Positions 23,782-33,390 of a stretch of DNA of 64,000 nucleotides are shown piece after piece. This DNA is from Aureimonas sp. AU20 (GTDB taxonomy: Bacteria > Pseudomonadota > Alphaproteobacteria > Rhizobiales > Rhizobiaceae). Below the pieces are notes generated by a model. It was not told the origin of the DNA. It saw only the letters and a list, made by a program, of their open reading frames with translations, and made no database searches. Every line of letters starts with the position of its first letter. The stretch's first letter is position 1. Both the position numbers and the translations under genes were made by a program. The stretch covers positions 3,162,001 to 3,226,000 of the forward strand of contig NZ_CP006367.1 in NCBI RefSeq assembly GCF_001442755.1, given 5' to 3'.

Positions 23782-24755
23782 TGTCCGCACGCCGGCCTCG
23801 CATCGCCTTTCTCGGCGAGTGCATGATCGAACTCTACCATCGGCCGGGCGACGAGCCGGGCACGATGCGCCGCACGGTCGGCGGCGACACGCTGAACGCG
23901 GCGGTCTATTGCCGCCGCGCGCTGGGCGACACGGGCGCCGCCGAGGTTCACTACGTGACGCGGGTCGGCGACGATCCGTTCGGGCTCGACATTCCCAGCT
24001 TTATCGAGAGCGAAGGGGTCGAGGCCGGGCATGTCGAGATCGCCAAGGGCGAGACGACCGGCCTCTACGCCATCAGCCGGGACGAGAAGGGCGAGCGCTC
24101 CTTCTCCTATTGGCGCTCCACCTCGGCCGCGCGGCGTTTGTTCGCGCAAGGGCGCGACGAGACGCTGGAGGCCGAACTCGAAGGGTTCGACGGGCTGGTC
24201 TATTCCGGCATCTCGCTGGCGATCCTCGCGCCCGAGAGCCGCGAGCGGCTTCTGGCGCTCGCCGGCCGCATGAAGGCCGCCGGCCGCATCGTCGCCTTCG
24301 ACGGCAATTACCGCCCTCGCCTCTGGGCTTCGAAGGACGAAGCGGCCGAGACGATCGCGCGCGCCCATGCCAATGCCAGTCTCAGCCTGCCCGGCCTTGA
24401 CGACGAGCAGGCGCTTTATGGCGATGCCGACGCGCGTGGCGCGGTCGGGCGTCTCCTGTCGCTCGGGGCCACCAGCGCGATCGTGAAGTCCGGCGGCGAG
24501 CCGGCGCTGCTGGGCGACGCATCGGGCCTGCGCGAGATCGCGGGCGTCAGCGCGCCCGCCATCGTCGACACGACCTCGGCGGGCGACAGTTTCAACGGCG
24601 CGACGCTGGCCGCCCTTCTGTCGGGCGGGACGCTGGAGCGGGCGGCGGAGGCGGGCCATCGCATGGCGAGCACCGTGATCGGCGAATATGGCGCCATCGT
24701 CTCGCGCGAGACGACCTGGTGGGCCGACGGGCCGTTGGCCACCGCCACGGCCTGA
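23781..24755 (+). CDS. kdgK: 2-keto-3-deoxygluconate kinase, PfkB family
   Basis: A 324-residue PfkB kinase. It starts PRIAFLGECMIELYHRPGD, has RRTVGGDTLNAAVYCRRALG, AFDGNYRPRLW and the catalytic DTTSAGDSFNGA, all typical of KDG kinases. It makes KDPG for the lower Entner-Doudoroff pathway. It is coupled to ribokinase by a one-base overlap and followed by a strong terminator. The KDPG aldolase gene is not in the window. Confidence 0.87.
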   Translation: MSARRPRIAFLGECMIELYHRPGDEPGTMRRTVGGDTLNAAVYCRRALGDTGAAEVHYVTRVGDDPFGLDIPSFIESEGVEAGHVEIAKGETTGLYAISRDEKGERSFSYWRSTSAARRLFAQGRDETLEAELEGFDGLVYSGISLAILAPESRERLLALAGRMKAAGRIVAFDGNYRPRLWASKDEAAETIARAHANASLSLPGLDDEQALYGDADARGAVGRLLSLGATSAIVKSGGEPALLGDASGLREIAGVSAPAIVDTTSAGDSFNGATLAALLSGGTLERAAEAGHRMASTVIGEYGAIVSRETTWWADGPLATATA

Positions 24756-24762
24756 CCCAACG

Positions 24763-24793
24763 AAAAAGGCGCCGGACGGGCCGGCGCCTTTTT
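24763..24793. terminator. bidirectional terminator between kinase and molybdoenzyme genes
   Basis: An 8-bp stem (GGCGCCGG at 24768-24775 with CCGGCGCC at 24781-24788), 5-base loop, T run after it (24789-24793) and A run before it. It can serve both convergent units. Confidence 0.85.
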
Positions 24794-24815
24794 CCAATCA
24801 CTTTGAACGAACGAT

Positions 24816-27062
24816 CTACTCTGCCGCGATCCGGTGCCCGTTGGCCGGCAGGCCGGCCAGGATCTTGTCCAGCGTCATGGGATAGTCGCGCACCCGGACG
24901 CCGCAGGCATTGTAGATCGCGTTGGTCACCGCCGCGCCGACGCCGCAGATGGCGAGTTCGCCGATGCCCTTGCCCGCGAGCGGGCTCGCCGCGCGGTCGC
25001 GCTCGGGCAGGAGAACCACTTCGAGCTGCGGAATGTCGGCATTCACCGGCACATGATATTCCGCCAGATCGTGGTTCACGAGCAGTCCGCTGCGCACGTC
25101 CACGACCAGTTCCTCGGTCAGCGCCGCGCCGATGCCGAAGATCTGCCCGCCATAACATTGCGAGGTGGCGGTCTTCTCGTTGAGGATGCGCCCCGCCGTG
25201 CCGACGGTCATCATCCGGCGCACCCGCACCTCGCCTGTCACGGCATTGACTCCGACCTCGCAGAAATGTGCGCCGTAGCTCGCCTGATGGGTGTTCTGCG
25301 CGGTCTTGCCCGGCTTGAAATTGCCGGTCATCACGATCGGGCCGTCGGACAGCACCTGCGACAGCGGCGTCTGGCGGTTGCCAGCGATCACCGTCGCATC
25401 CTTCAGCGTCATTTCGTCGGGCTTCACGCCGAGCTTCTTGGCCAGCGCCTCCACGATGCCCTCGCAGGCCGTGTAGACCGCCGAGCCCGAGGAATTCGCA
25501 CCCCAGGAGCCGCCGGAGCCCGGTGCCTGCGGCAGGCGCGAATCGCCGAGCATCACGTCCACATTTTCATGCGGTAGACCCAGCATCTCGGCGGCGATCT
25601 GTTGGAGGATCGTGTAGGTGCCGGTGCCGATATCGGTCATATCGGTCTCGACCGTGGCGCGGCCGCTGCCGAGCAGCGTCACGCGGGCCGACGCTTGCTG
25701 AAGCTGATTGAGGCGCGAGGCGGCAGCCATGCCCATGCCGATCAGCCATTCGCCCTCGCGGCGCGTGCCGGGCTTGGCGCGGCGCCCCTTCCAGCCGAAG
25801 CGGCGAGCGCCCTCGTCCATGCACTCCACCAGCATGCGCGAGGAGAAGGGCAAGCCGTCCTGCGGATCGACCTCCGGCTCGTTGCGCTTGCGGAATTCGA
25901 CGGGGTCGAGGCCCAGTTGCTCCGCCATCTCGTCCATGGCGTTTTCCAGCGCCAGCATGCCCACGGCCTCGCCCGGCGCGCGCATGGAGGAGGAAAGAAG
26001 CAGGTTGAGATTGACCTTGCGGTGGGTGATCTGCCGGTTCTCACCGGCATAAAGGAAGACGGTGGAGATGCCGGCCGGCTCGAAGAATTCGTCGCCTTCC
26101 GAATTGCTGGTGATCGTGTCGTGGGCGATGGCCTGGATGCGCCCGCTCTTATCGGTGCCCAGGCGCACGCGCTGGATCGTGTCGGAGCGGCGCGAGGTCG
26201 CCTGGTAGACCTGCTGGCGCGTCAACGCGACCTTGACCGGCCGGCCAAGGCGGCGCGAGGCGAGCGCCGCGAAGACGCTCTCGGGTCCGATGCCCAGCTT
26301 TCCGCCGAAGCCGCCGCCGATATAGCGGTTCACCATGTGAACCTTCGAGGCCGAGATGCCGAGCGCCTTGGCGAGCTGGGAGACATTGGTCGAGACCAGC
26401 TGATAGCAGCCATAAAGCGTCAGCTCGTCGTCCTTCCAGTCGGCGACCGCGGCATGGGGCTCCATCGCCGAATGGCTCTGGCTCGGCGTCGTATAGGTCG
26501 CGTCGAACTGCATCTCGGCCTTGGCGAAGGCCTTGTCGAAGTCGCCGCGCGTGACGGTCGAGGGCATGGCGCCGGAGCCCTTGGGCGGCTCGTAGGCCTT
26601 GCCCTGTTCGGCAGCGAGATCGAACACGCCTTCGGTCTTCTCGTACTCGATCTCCACCAATCGCGCCGCGTCGCGCGCGATCTCGAAACTGGTTGCCACG
26701 ACGAGGCAGATCGGCTGACCGTAATGGACGACCGCCCCCTTGATCGGGGCCGGCATCGGGTCGCTCGCGTCGGCCGAGGCGCGGGGTCCGCCGTCCTCGT
26801 AGATTACGTCGAGCACGCCCGCCTTGGCGAGCGCGGCCATCACGTCCACCCGCTTGATGCGGGCCGCGCCGGTGCCGGCGGTGACGAGATGCCCGTAGGC
26901 GACATTCGCCCCGTGCATGGTCTCATAGGCGTAGCGTGCTTGGCCCGAGACCTTGAGCGGGCCTTCGAACCGGTCGATGCCCTTGCCGATGACGTTCTGC
27001 ACGCCCGCGTCGAGCCGGGTCTCGCCGACCGGCTCGTTCATCTTCAGATTGAACGTATCCAT
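24816..27062 (-). CDS. molybdopterin-binding subunit, xanthine dehydrogenase family (PaoC-like)
   Basis: A 748-residue large subunit of a molybdo-flavo-Fe-S hydroxylase. Seen are RFEGPLKVSGQARYAYE at the start of the first domain, HSAMEPHAAVADW, RYIGGGFGGKLG, the Mo-cofactor region APGSGGSWGANSSGSA, and the catalytic Glu in GKGIGELAICGVGAA near the C-terminus. It resembles E. coli PaoC, an aldehyde oxidoreductase. It is the third gene of a paoABC-like operon, overlapping the FAD subunit by one base. The substrate is not determined. Confidence 0.9.
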   Translation of the reverse strand: MDTFNLKMNEPVGETRLDAGVQNVIGKGIDRFEGPLKVSGQARYAYETMHGANVAYGHLVTAGTGAARIKRVDVMAALAKAGVLDVIYEDGGPRASADASDPMPAPIKGAVVHYGQPICLVVATSFEIARDAARLVEIEYEKTEGVFDLAAEQGKAYEPPKGSGAMPSTVTRGDFDKAFAKAEMQFDATYTTPSQSHSAMEPHAAVADWKDDELTLYGCYQLVSTNVSQLAKALGISASKVHMVNRYIGGGFGGKLGIGPESVFAALASRRLGRPVKVALTRQQVYQATSRRSDTIQRVRLGTDKSGRIQAIAHDTITSNSEGDEFFEPAGISTVFLYAGENRQITHRKVNLNLLLSSSMRAPGEAVGMLALENAMDEMAEQLGLDPVEFRKRNEPEVDPQDGLPFSSRMLVECMDEGARRFGWKGRRAKPGTRREGEWLIGMGMAAASRLNQLQQASARVTLLGSGRATVETDMTDIGTGTYTILQQIAAEMLGLPHENVDVMLGDSRLPQAPGSGGSWGANSSGSAVYTACEGIVEALAKKLGVKPDEMTLKDATVIAGNRQTPLSQVLSDGPIVMTGNFKPGKTAQNTHQASYGAHFCEVGVNAVTGEVRVRRMMTVGTAGRILNEKTATSQCYGGQIFGIGAALTEELVVDVRSGLLVNHDLAEYHVPVNADIPQLEVVLLPERDRAASPLAGKGIGELAICGVGAAVTNAIYNACGVRVRDYPMTLDKILAGLPANGHRIAAE

Positions 27063-28045
27063 CAGCTTTGGTCCCTCGTCGCTTCGTGCAGGACGGCCGG
27101 CAAGGTGCGGCGCGTCAGCTCCAGCTTGAAATCATTGTCGCCGAAGCCCTTGGCCTCGCGCAGCAGAATGTCGGCGGCCTTGGCGAATAGCGCGTCGCTC
27201 GGGGCCTGCCCCTTCAGGGCGTCTTCCACCGCCGCGTCGCGCCAGGGCACGGTGCCAAGCCCACCGAAGGCAAGCCGCGCCTCGGCGATCTTGCCACCTT
27301 CCAACCGCACCACGGCGGCGACGGAGACCAGCGCGAAGGCGTAGGACGCTCGATCGCGCACCTTGCGATAAAGATGCGTGCCCTCGATCGGCTTGGGCAG
27401 GCGCACGGCTGTGATGAGTTCGCCCGCTTCCAGACTGGTCTCGATCTGGGGCGTGCCGCCCGGCAGGCGGTGCAGCTCGGCGATCGGGATCTCGCGCGTC
27501 GAGCCATCGGCCTTCACCGTTTCCACCACTGCGTCCAGCGCCCGCATGGCCACCGCCATATCGGACGGGTGGGTGGCGATGCAGGCCTCGGACGTGCCGA
27601 GAACGGCGAGGATGCGATTGAAGCCCTCGCGTCCGTCGCAGCCCGAACCCGGCTCGCGCTTGTTGCAGCGGCTGGTGGTCTCGTAGAAATAGCCGCAACG
27701 CGTGCGCTGCAGGAGATTGCCGCCGGTGGTGGCCTTGTTGCGCAGCTGGCCGGAGGCTCCAGCCAGGAGCGCGCGGGAGAGAACGGCGTAGTCGCGACGC
27801 ACCCGCTCGTCGGCGGCCAGATCGCTGTTGGTGACGAGCGCGCCGATGCGAAGGCCGCCGTCCACCTCCTCGATCGTCTTCAGCGACAGCCGGCTGATGT
27901 CGACGAGCTTCGTCGGCACCTCCACCTGCAGCTTCATCAGGTCGAGAAGATTGGTGCCGCCGGCGATGAACTTGGTGCTGGCTTCGGCCGCGACATGGGC
28001 CGCCTCGTTCGGGCTGCTGGCCCTGACGTAATCGAACTGCCTCAT
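27062..28045 (-). CDS. FAD-binding subunit of the molybdoenzyme (PaoB-like)
   Basis: A 327-residue FAD subunit. It starts [15 protein letters not shown], has the FAD loop [14 protein letters not shown], the [16 protein letters not shown] motif and four cysteines in [14 protein letters not shown] that in PaoB hold an extra 4Fe-4S cluster. It carries electrons from the 2Fe-2S subunit to an acceptor. The ATG at 28045 overlaps the previous stop (ATGA); an open frame upstream is antisense noise. Confidence 0.9.
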   Translation of the reverse strand: MRQFDYVRASSPNEAAHVAAEASTKFIAGGTNLLDLMKLQVEVPTKLVDISRLSLKTIEEVDGGLRIGALVTNSDLAADERVRRDYAVLSRALLAGASGQLRNKATTGGNLLQRTRCGYFYETTSRCNKREPGSGCDGREGFNRILAVLGTSEACIATHPSDMAVAMRALDAVVETVKADGSTREIPIAELHRLPGGTPQIETSLEAGELITAVRLPKPIEGTHLYRKVRDRASYAFALVSVAAVVRLEGGKIAEARLAFGGLGTVPWRDAAVEDALKGQAPSDALFAKAADILLREAKGFGDNDFKLELTRRTLPAVLHEATRDQS

Positions 28046-28545
28046 GCCGCGCCCTTTCCGTTGGCCGAGCGGATCGCGTCGACGATGTTGGGATAGGCCG
28101 AGCAGCGGCAGATATTGCCGCTCATGCGCTCCGAGATCTCGGCGTCGCTCAGCTCGACCTTGCCGTCTAGCGCGTCGGAGACATGGCTCGGCCAGTTCTC
28201 CTTCGCCTCGCCCAGCATGCCGACCGCCGAGACGATCTGGCCCGGCGTGCAGTAGCCGCACTGGTAGCCGTCATGATGGAGAAAACTCTCCTGCATGGGA
28301 TGCAGGTGGCCGGGAGCGCCCAGGCCCTCGATCGTGGTGATGGCGTCGCCCTCGTGCATGATGGCGAGCGTCAGGCAGGAGTTGATCCGTCGGCCGTTCA
28401 CCAGAATGGTGCAGGCGCCGCACTGGCCGTGGTCGCAGCCCTTTTTCGTGCCCGTGAGTTCCAGATGCTCGCGCAAGGCGTCGAGCAGGGACGTGCGGGG
28501 GTCGAGATCCAACTCGTGGTCGGCTCCGTTGACGTTCAGTCGCAT
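28042..28545 (-). CDS. 2Fe-2S subunit of the molybdoenzyme (PaoA-like)
   Basis: A 167-residue iron-sulfur subunit. The plant-type ferredoxin cluster is [15 protein letters not shown] with INSC, and the second cluster uses QCGYCTPGQ and [11 protein letters not shown] chose ATG 28545 ([11 protein letters not shown]), with GGAG upstream, over TTG 28584, which has no ribosome binding site. Unlike E. coli PaoA there is no Tat signal, so the enzyme is probably cytoplasmic. First gene of the operon; no PaoD/XdhC maturation gene is in the window. Confidence 0.88.
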   Translation of the reverse strand: MRLNVNGADHELDLDPRTSLLDALREHLELTGTKKGCDHGQCGACTILVNGRRINSCLTLAIMHEGDAITTIEGLGAPGHLHPMQESFLHHDGYQCGYCTPGQIVSAVGMLGEAKENWPSHVSDALDGKVELSDAEISERMSGNICRCSAYPNIVDAIRSANGKGAA

Positions 28546-28703
28546 GACCGATGCCGCTCCTTGTAACGTTTCCAGATTGGACAACGCAGCTAGAGCGGGT
28601 TGGGTGCATGAAAATCGCCGCGCGCGATTTTACGCAGAGGCAATGAATAGCCGGGCGTGGAACGGATTGCTGGCCTGGGGAGCTAAAAGTCCGGTGGATC
28701 GCC

Positions 28704-29852
28704 TCAGCTCTCGTCGATGTCGGGCAGCGAGCGCCCGCTCGGCAGGGCAAGGCGGCCGCCGGTCATCGGTTCGGGAACGCCGGTCGTGGTGGGATAGCTG
28801 ATCGGCAGGCCGCGCAGCGAGCGCACGGCGAGATAGGCGAAGCATTCCGCTTCCACCGTGTCGCCGCGCAGGCCGAGCGCATCGGCGTCCTCCACCTCGA
28901 CGCGCGCCCGCCGGGCGATCTCACGCATCAGGACCGGGTTGCGCCGCCCGCCGCCTGCGACCACGATCCGGGTCGGACGACGCGGCAGGAGGTCGAGCGC
29001 CCGCCCGACCATGCCCGCCGTCACCGCCGTCAGAAGCGCCGCGCCGTCCTCGGTCGAGAGCCCTTCGGCCATGTTGGCGGAAAAATCGTTGCGGTCGAGC
29101 GATTTGGGATAGGGCCGCACGCAATAGGGATTGGCCAGAAGCTGTTCCAGCCGCGCCTCGTCCACATGGCCCTTGGCCGCGAACTGACCGTCGCGGTCCA
29201 TCTCGGCGCCCATGCGCCGGCCCATCCAGTCGTTCAGCGGCGCGTTGGCCGGGCCGGTGTCGAAGGCCTGCATCGTGCCGTCGTCGGCCACCCAGGTGAC
29301 GTTGGCGACGCCGCCGAGATTGAGAAAGGCCGTCTCCTCGCCGGCGCCGATGCGACGCAGAAGCGCGCGGTGATAGAGCGGGGCCAGCGGCGCCCCCTGC
29401 CCGCCCGCCGCCACGTCGGCCGAGCGGAAATCGTAGACCACGGGAATGCCGAGCTTCTGCGCCATCAGCTCGCCGTCGCCGAGCTGGCGCGTCGCGCCCA
29501 GCCGCTCCGGGCTCCGCGCCCGGTGCAGCACCGTCTGCCCGTGAAAGCCGACGACGCCGATATCGCCGGCCGACACGCCCTCGTCTTCCATGAGGGAGGC
29601 GACAGCCTCGGCTTGCGCCAGGGTCAAGGCGCGTTCGGCCTCGCCGAAGATCTCGGGCTCGGCGCCCTTGAAGCCCCATTCGGCGGCCTCGGCCAGCGTT
29701 TCCTTCAGAAGCGGCCGGATGTCGCGCCGATAGGGCGCGAGCAGGGTCGGGCCGAATTCCTCGATCGTCTCGCCGTCCGTGCGCAGCATGGCGATGTCGA
29801 CATTGCCGTCCAGCACCGTTCCGGTCATCAGACCGATCGCCCAGATCGCCAT
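28704..29852 (-). CDS. anmK: anhydro-N-acetylmuramic acid kinase
   Basis: A 382-residue AnmK. It begins with [17 protein letters not shown], has [10 protein letters not shown], the [10 protein letters not shown] phosphate motif, [13 protein letters not shown] and a [15 protein letters not shown] nucleotide loop. It cleaves and phosphorylates anhMurNAc to MurNAc-6-phosphate during cell-wall recycling. The ATG at 29852 has GGGGAG upstream. It is probably a single-gene unit. Confidence 0.92.
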   Translation of the reverse strand: MAIWAIGLMTGTVLDGNVDIAMLRTDGETIEEFGPTLLAPYRRDIRPLLKETLAEAAEWGFKGAEPEIFGEAERALTLAQAEAVASLMEDEGVSAGDIGVVGFHGQTVLHRARSPERLGATRQLGDGELMAQKLGIPVVYDFRSADVAAGGQGAPLAPLYHRALLRRIGAGEETAFLNLGGVANVTWVADDGTMQAFDTGPANAPLNDWMGRRMGAEMDRDGQFAAKGHVDEARLEQLLANPYCVRPYPKSLDRNDFSANMAEGLSTEDGAALLTAVTAGMVGRALDLLPRRPTRIVVAGGGRRNPVLMREIARRARVEVEDADALGLRGDTVEAECFAYLAVRSLRGLPISYPTTTGVPEPMTGGRLALPSGRSLPDIDES

Positions 29853-29968
29853 GCTTGCTCCCCGTATCGAATCGTCTTCGAGTTTGTTTCGGCTATCGCA
29901 CGACAGGGTTCGCGCCAGGCTGACCATCCGGTCAAGCCCAGCGCAATGCCCCGGGTGGACGGGCGCCG

Positions 29969-30820
29969 TCAACTCACGGGCGCGCGATCCGTCACTCGGC
30001 GCCAGAGCGAACCGTCGCTGAAGGCGAGAACCGCGCCACCGGCCTCGTCCGACACATAGACGATCTGTCCCGAACCGCCAGCGGGGGACGGAAGCGCGTT
30101 CCTGGCATAGCTCGCAACGCGCACCGGGCCGCCGACATCCAGCGCACAGACCGGCGCTTCGGCCCGGCCGAGCGCGACGCGCCCGTTGGCCGCCGAGATG
30201 CGCAGGGCGTCGCGAAAGGCCGAACCATCCGCCGAGACGCGAATGGTCAGATCGTCGCTGCCGGCCAAGCCGATCTCGGCCCGGCCCGAGAAGTCGGACT
30301 GGAACAGGACGGAGGCGGTGCGCGCCGTTCCCGCCTTGTTGATGACCTTGCGCGCGTCGCCGCTGCCGGGCGTGCGCGCGTCGTGCGTTAGCAGTTCGCT
30401 GTCGGCCGCGACCGTCAGCCGGTTGGCGTCGGACGGATCGGCGTTCACCGCGAAGCGATCTGCTTGCTTTGGGCGAAACGGCCGGTCCGTCCAACTCGCG
30501 CCGTCGAACAGGAGAAACGCGCCGGTGTCGGCGACATAGGCGATCTGACCCGCGACGGGAGCCATCTCGACAAAGGCGCCATCCTCGAACAGAGCGAGCG
30601 CGCCGGTCTTCATCGCGCTCCAGCGAGCGCCAGTGGCGGAGGGCGGCAGGATGTAGAGATCGCCCGCGCGCGCTGCGGCCGGCTCGCTCACCGTGCTGGC
30701 CGAGACGACGGCCGTCTGCACGATGGCGTCGAGACGACGCATCGCGTCGTTGACCGTGAGATGCTTCTGCGCCTGCTGCGGCAGCACGAAGGGCAGATCG
30801 AGGCGAGGCGAGCGGGACAT
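29969..30820 (-). CDS. DUF2793 protein, possible GTA tail fibre
   Basis: A 283-residue protein with an N-terminal DUF2793 domain: [54 protein letters not shown] and [15 protein letters not shown]. The C-terminal half is strand-rich, like a phage fibre. In Rhodobacter, as I recall, a DUF2793 protein encoded away from the main GTA cluster (rcc00171) is a tail-fibre component. Here it lies 22 kb from the GTA head genes among housekeeping genes, a parallel arrangement. The functional link is inference. Confidence 0.75.
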   Translation of the reverse strand: MSRSPRLDLPFVLPQQAQKHLTVNDAMRRLDAIVQTAVVSASTVSEPAAARAGDLYILPPSATGARWSAMKTGALALFEDGAFVEMAPVAGQIAYVADTGAFLLFDGASWTDRPFRPKQADRFAVNADPSDANRLTVAADSELLTHDARTPGSGDARKVINKAGTARTASVLFQSDFSGRAEIGLAGSDDLTIRVSADGSAFRDALRISAANGRVALGRAEAPVCALDVGGPVRVASYARNALPSPAGGSGQIVYVSDEAGGAVLAFSDGSLWRRVTDRAPVS

Positions 30821-30932
30821 AGGCGGCGCTTTCCGTTCGGGTTGAGGAATGCGCCGAGCGTAGGAGCACCGCACCAGGGCGGGGAAAGATCGGGGATAGA
30901 TCGGGGATAAACGTCGCCGCCCTCCCCGGTCC

Positions 30933-31895
30933 TCAGCGCTGGTCGGCCTCCTCCACGATCTGTACGGCGTCCGGCGCGCCGGAGGCGGAAGCCGCGCCCC
31001 GCGCCGTGGTGGCGACGCTCAGCCGCTGCTCGCGCAGGAAGATGAAGACGCCGGATGCCGTGATGATCGCAGCGCCCGCCAGCAGCGAAACGCTCGGCGT
31101 CTCCCCGAACAGCACCACGCCGAACAGGATCGCCCAGACGATCAGCGTGTACTGGTAGGGCACCACGACGGAGGCAGGCGCAATCAGCAGCGAGCGGTTG
31201 ACGCAGCTATGGGCGATCATCGACACGACGCCGAGCAGGCAGAGAAAACCGAGATCGAAGGTGCTCGGATTGACCCAGCCGACCGGCGCCAGAATGGCGC
31301 CGCCGATCAGCGCCGCCGTGGTCTGCCAAGCGATCAGCGTCACCTCCCCGCTCTTGGCGAGAATGCGCGTCGAGATCATCAAAAGCGCATAGCACAAGCT
31401 GCCCGCCACCGCGATCATCGCCGGCCAGCCGGCGCTGGCGAGATCGGGGCCCAGCGCCACGAGAACGCCGACGAAGCCGCAGAGAACCGCGCTCCAGCGC
31501 ACCCAGCCGACGCGCTCTTTCAAGATAAGCGCCGAGAGCGCGGTCACATAGATTGGCCCCGCGAGATAGAAGGTCATGACATTGGCGAGCGGAAGGTAGC
31601 TCAAGGCCCAGTAGAAGAAGCCGACTTCCAGCGTCGAGCCCAGGGCCCGCAGCAGTTGAAGGCGTGGGCGATGCGGCCGGAGCACCCGCCCCCAGCCCTC
31701 GCGATGGACGAAGGGCGCGACCACCAAGAGCGCCGCGATGCTGCGCAGAAGCAGAACCTGACCGACCGTATAGGTGCTGACCAGCCATTTCCCCATCGCG
31801 TCGTTCACCGCGAAGAGAAACACGCCGAGCAGCATGAAGCCGACGCCCAGAACGGCGCTGGAAGAGGTCCGGGAAGGGAGCGACTGGCTGGTCAT
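30933..31895 (-). CDS. DMT-superfamily transporter (EamA)
   Basis: A 320-residue membrane protein with about ten helices in two EamA repeats. The first repeat starts VLGVGFMLLGVFLFAVNDAMG and includes LPLANVMTFYLAGPIYVTAL; the second covers AMIAVAGSLCYALLMISTR to SLLAGAAIITASGVFIF. It probably exports a small metabolite across the inner membrane. The start at 31895 is by homology; no strong ribosome binding site is seen. Confidence 0.85.
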   Translation of the reverse strand: MTSQSLPSRTSSSAVLGVGFMLLGVFLFAVNDAMGKWLVSTYTVGQVLLLRSIAALLVVAPFVHREGWGRVLRPHRPRLQLLRALGSTLEVGFFYWALSYLPLANVMTFYLAGPIYVTALSALILKERVGWVRWSAVLCGFVGVLVALGPDLASAGWPAMIAVAGSLCYALLMISTRILAKSGEVTLIAWQTTAALIGGAILAPVGWVNPSTFDLGFLCLLGVVSMIAHSCVNRSLLIAPASVVVPYQYTLIVWAILFGVVLFGETPSVSLLAGAAIITASGVFIFLREQRLSVATTARGAASASGAPDAVQIVEEADQR

Positions 31896-32046
31896 GGAGG
31901 GCGATCCGCGCGGGTCATGCCTCGGAAACAGGCACGACCAGCGCGTATACCGACCCCAACGCCGATCCAAGCGAAATTGGCGCCCAGGCACGACCTGACT
32001 TTCGTAACCGGCCATCTTATCCCGCCACTCCCTCAGGCAGGAGCTG

Positions 32047-32302
32047 AGAGTCTGTTCGGAAATTCGGCGGCGGAGGCCCGGCGAGGGATTTTTGGGTGTC
32101 GCGAGGCGCCAACCGCAGTCGATGCGCTGGCGCATCGGCAAGGATTGGCAACGGTCCATGCGGACGGGCGAAACATCTGCCGCGCCCGCGCGGCTCTGAT
32201 GCGTTTGCGCAGCACTGCCGCGCTTGCGCGGCATGTCTCGCCCTGGGGTGACGGCGAAAAAGAACCGTCGGACCGGCCCGACCGAGTTTCCAAACAGGCT
32301 CT
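32047..32302 (-). repeat. dispersed repeat, copy B, with terminal inverted repeats
   Basis: A 256-base element bounded by 21-base imperfect inverted repeats (32047-32067 and 32282-32302, 18 of 21 positions match). It lies four bases after the stop of the 3-methyladenine glycosylase gene. It has no convincing gene and contains internal palindromes rich in CGCG. Related sequences lie at 12093 and 49928. This 411-base gap (31896-32306) holds nothing else I can identify. Confidence 0.65.
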
Positions 32303-32306
32303 AAGC

Positions 32307-32906
32307 TCAGCCCGGCGCACCGGTTCGAAAGGCCCGGCTGAGAAAGCGCGAGCCGGCATGGCCGAAACGCCAGGGCTGCTCGACACCCTTGGTGATGCCG
32401 ATGCGCGGGCCGGCTGAAAGCACGAAGGGCCCGCTTGGCGCTGTCATCGAGAACGGGGCGGCGAGGAGATCGGCGCCATCGTGGGAGCGATCCACGCCCA
32501 GCGCCTCGGCCAGTCGCCCGGGGCCGGCGCAGAGCAGCCTTGGGGCGGCGGTTCGCCGTCGCGCCGCCATCACCTCCAGCCCGGCATTGGGCTCCAGCGC
32601 GCGGATCAGAACCGCGCTGCCGGGCTCGCCCGCGTCGCAGACGATGTTGAGGCACCAGTGGATGCCGTAGGAGCGATAGACGTAGGCGCGCCCCACTGCG
32701 CCGAACATGGCGCGGTTGCGCTCCGTCGCCCCGCGAAAGCTGTGCGAGGCCGGATCGTCCCGCCGATAGGCTTCGGTCTCCACGATGAGGCCGCCGACGC
32801 CGTCGAGATAAAGCCCCGCCCCGATCAGCCGCTGCGCCAGCGTCACCGCGTCGAGCCCGAACCAGTCGGCCGGAAAGGGGGAAGCGGAGCCAAGAGGTGG
32901 GATCAT
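32307..32906 (-). CDS. DNA-3-methyladenine glycosylase (AAG/MPG type)
   Basis: A 199-residue alkyl-adenine DNA glycosylase. It has LAQRLIGAGLYLDGVGGLIV, the catalytic Glu in VETEAYRRDDPASHSF, MFGAVGRAYVYRSYGIHWCLN with DNA-intercalating Tyr, and GPGRLAEALGVDR. It removes alkylated purines in base excision repair. ATG 32906 (MIPPLGS) is preferred to the upstream extension. Repeat copy B follows its stop. Confidence 0.9.
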   Translation of the reverse strand: MIPPLGSASPFPADWFGLDAVTLAQRLIGAGLYLDGVGGLIVETEAYRRDDPASHSFRGATERNRAMFGAVGRAYVYRSYGIHWCLNIVCDAGEPGSAVLIRALEPNAGLEVMAARRRTAAPRLLCAGPGRLAEALGVDRSHDGADLLAAPFSMTAPSGPFVLSAGPRIGITKGVEQPWRFGHAGSRFLSRAFRTGAPG

Positions 32907-33028
32907 GAAGCAACCGGGAGAATACGGGAGGGAGGGTTCGAGCGGGAACGGCGCGGGCGCCCTTCCCTTCTCGCCGGCTTTCGTCTCCCGATTCAACCCG
33001 TTTCCCGCGCCGAGGGAGAGGGCAGCTC

Positions 33029-33058
33029 TTGACAGAGGCCGTTCGCCCTTCGTATATC
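33029..33058 (+). promoter_or_regulatory. promoter for tRNA-Met
   Basis: TTGACA at 33029-33034 and TATATC at 33053-33058 with 18 bases between, about 100 bases before the tRNA. A good housekeeping-type match. Confidence 0.65.
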
Positions 33059-33155
33059 GCGCCCATGCTCGCTACGCCGCAAGGCGACGGGCTCTTTCGA
33101 GTTTGGACTAGCGCCGCTCGAAAGTCGGTGGCCTCGAAGCCGCCCGTTTTGGAAT

Positions 33156-33232
33156 GGCAGTGTAGCTCAGCCGGTTAGAGCGTCGGATTCATAACCCGAA
33201 GGTCGGTGGTTCAAGTCCACCCACCGCCACCA
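33156..33232 (+). tRNA. tRNA-Met (CAT)
   Basis: A 77-base tRNA with CCA encoded. D arm GCTC/GAGC, anticodon loop TTCATAA with anticodon CAT, T arm GGTGG-TTCAAGT-CCACC. Two A-C mismatches are seen: position 4 with 69 in the acceptor stem (GGCAGTG against CACCGCC) and 31 with 39 in the anticodon stem. The G1-C72 pair argues for the elongator. CAT could also be tRNA-Ile2 (lysidine); Met is more likely. Confidence 0.85.
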
Positions 33233-33390
33233 CCAAACCTTCTCCGACATCCTCTCTCGCTTGCCTTATCCTCGCGCCGGATCGCCGTTGCGAAAGCCGT
33301 TCGGCCTCTGGCCTTATCGGCTAGCGGCGGTCATTAGAGACACATCCGACTCGGCGTGTCCTTTGCCGCATCGGGCGTGACGAGAAGCGC

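Noticed and set aside
32033..32386. A 117-codon minus-strand frame covering the dispersed repeat
   Set aside because: It spans the inverted repeats and the 3' end of the glycosylase gene, without ribosome site or domain; better explained as a repeat.
33156..33232. A tRNA pseudogene or initiator tRNA
   Set aside because: All arms, anticodon and CCA are intact, and the promoter is good; G1-C72 pairing excludes a typical initiator.
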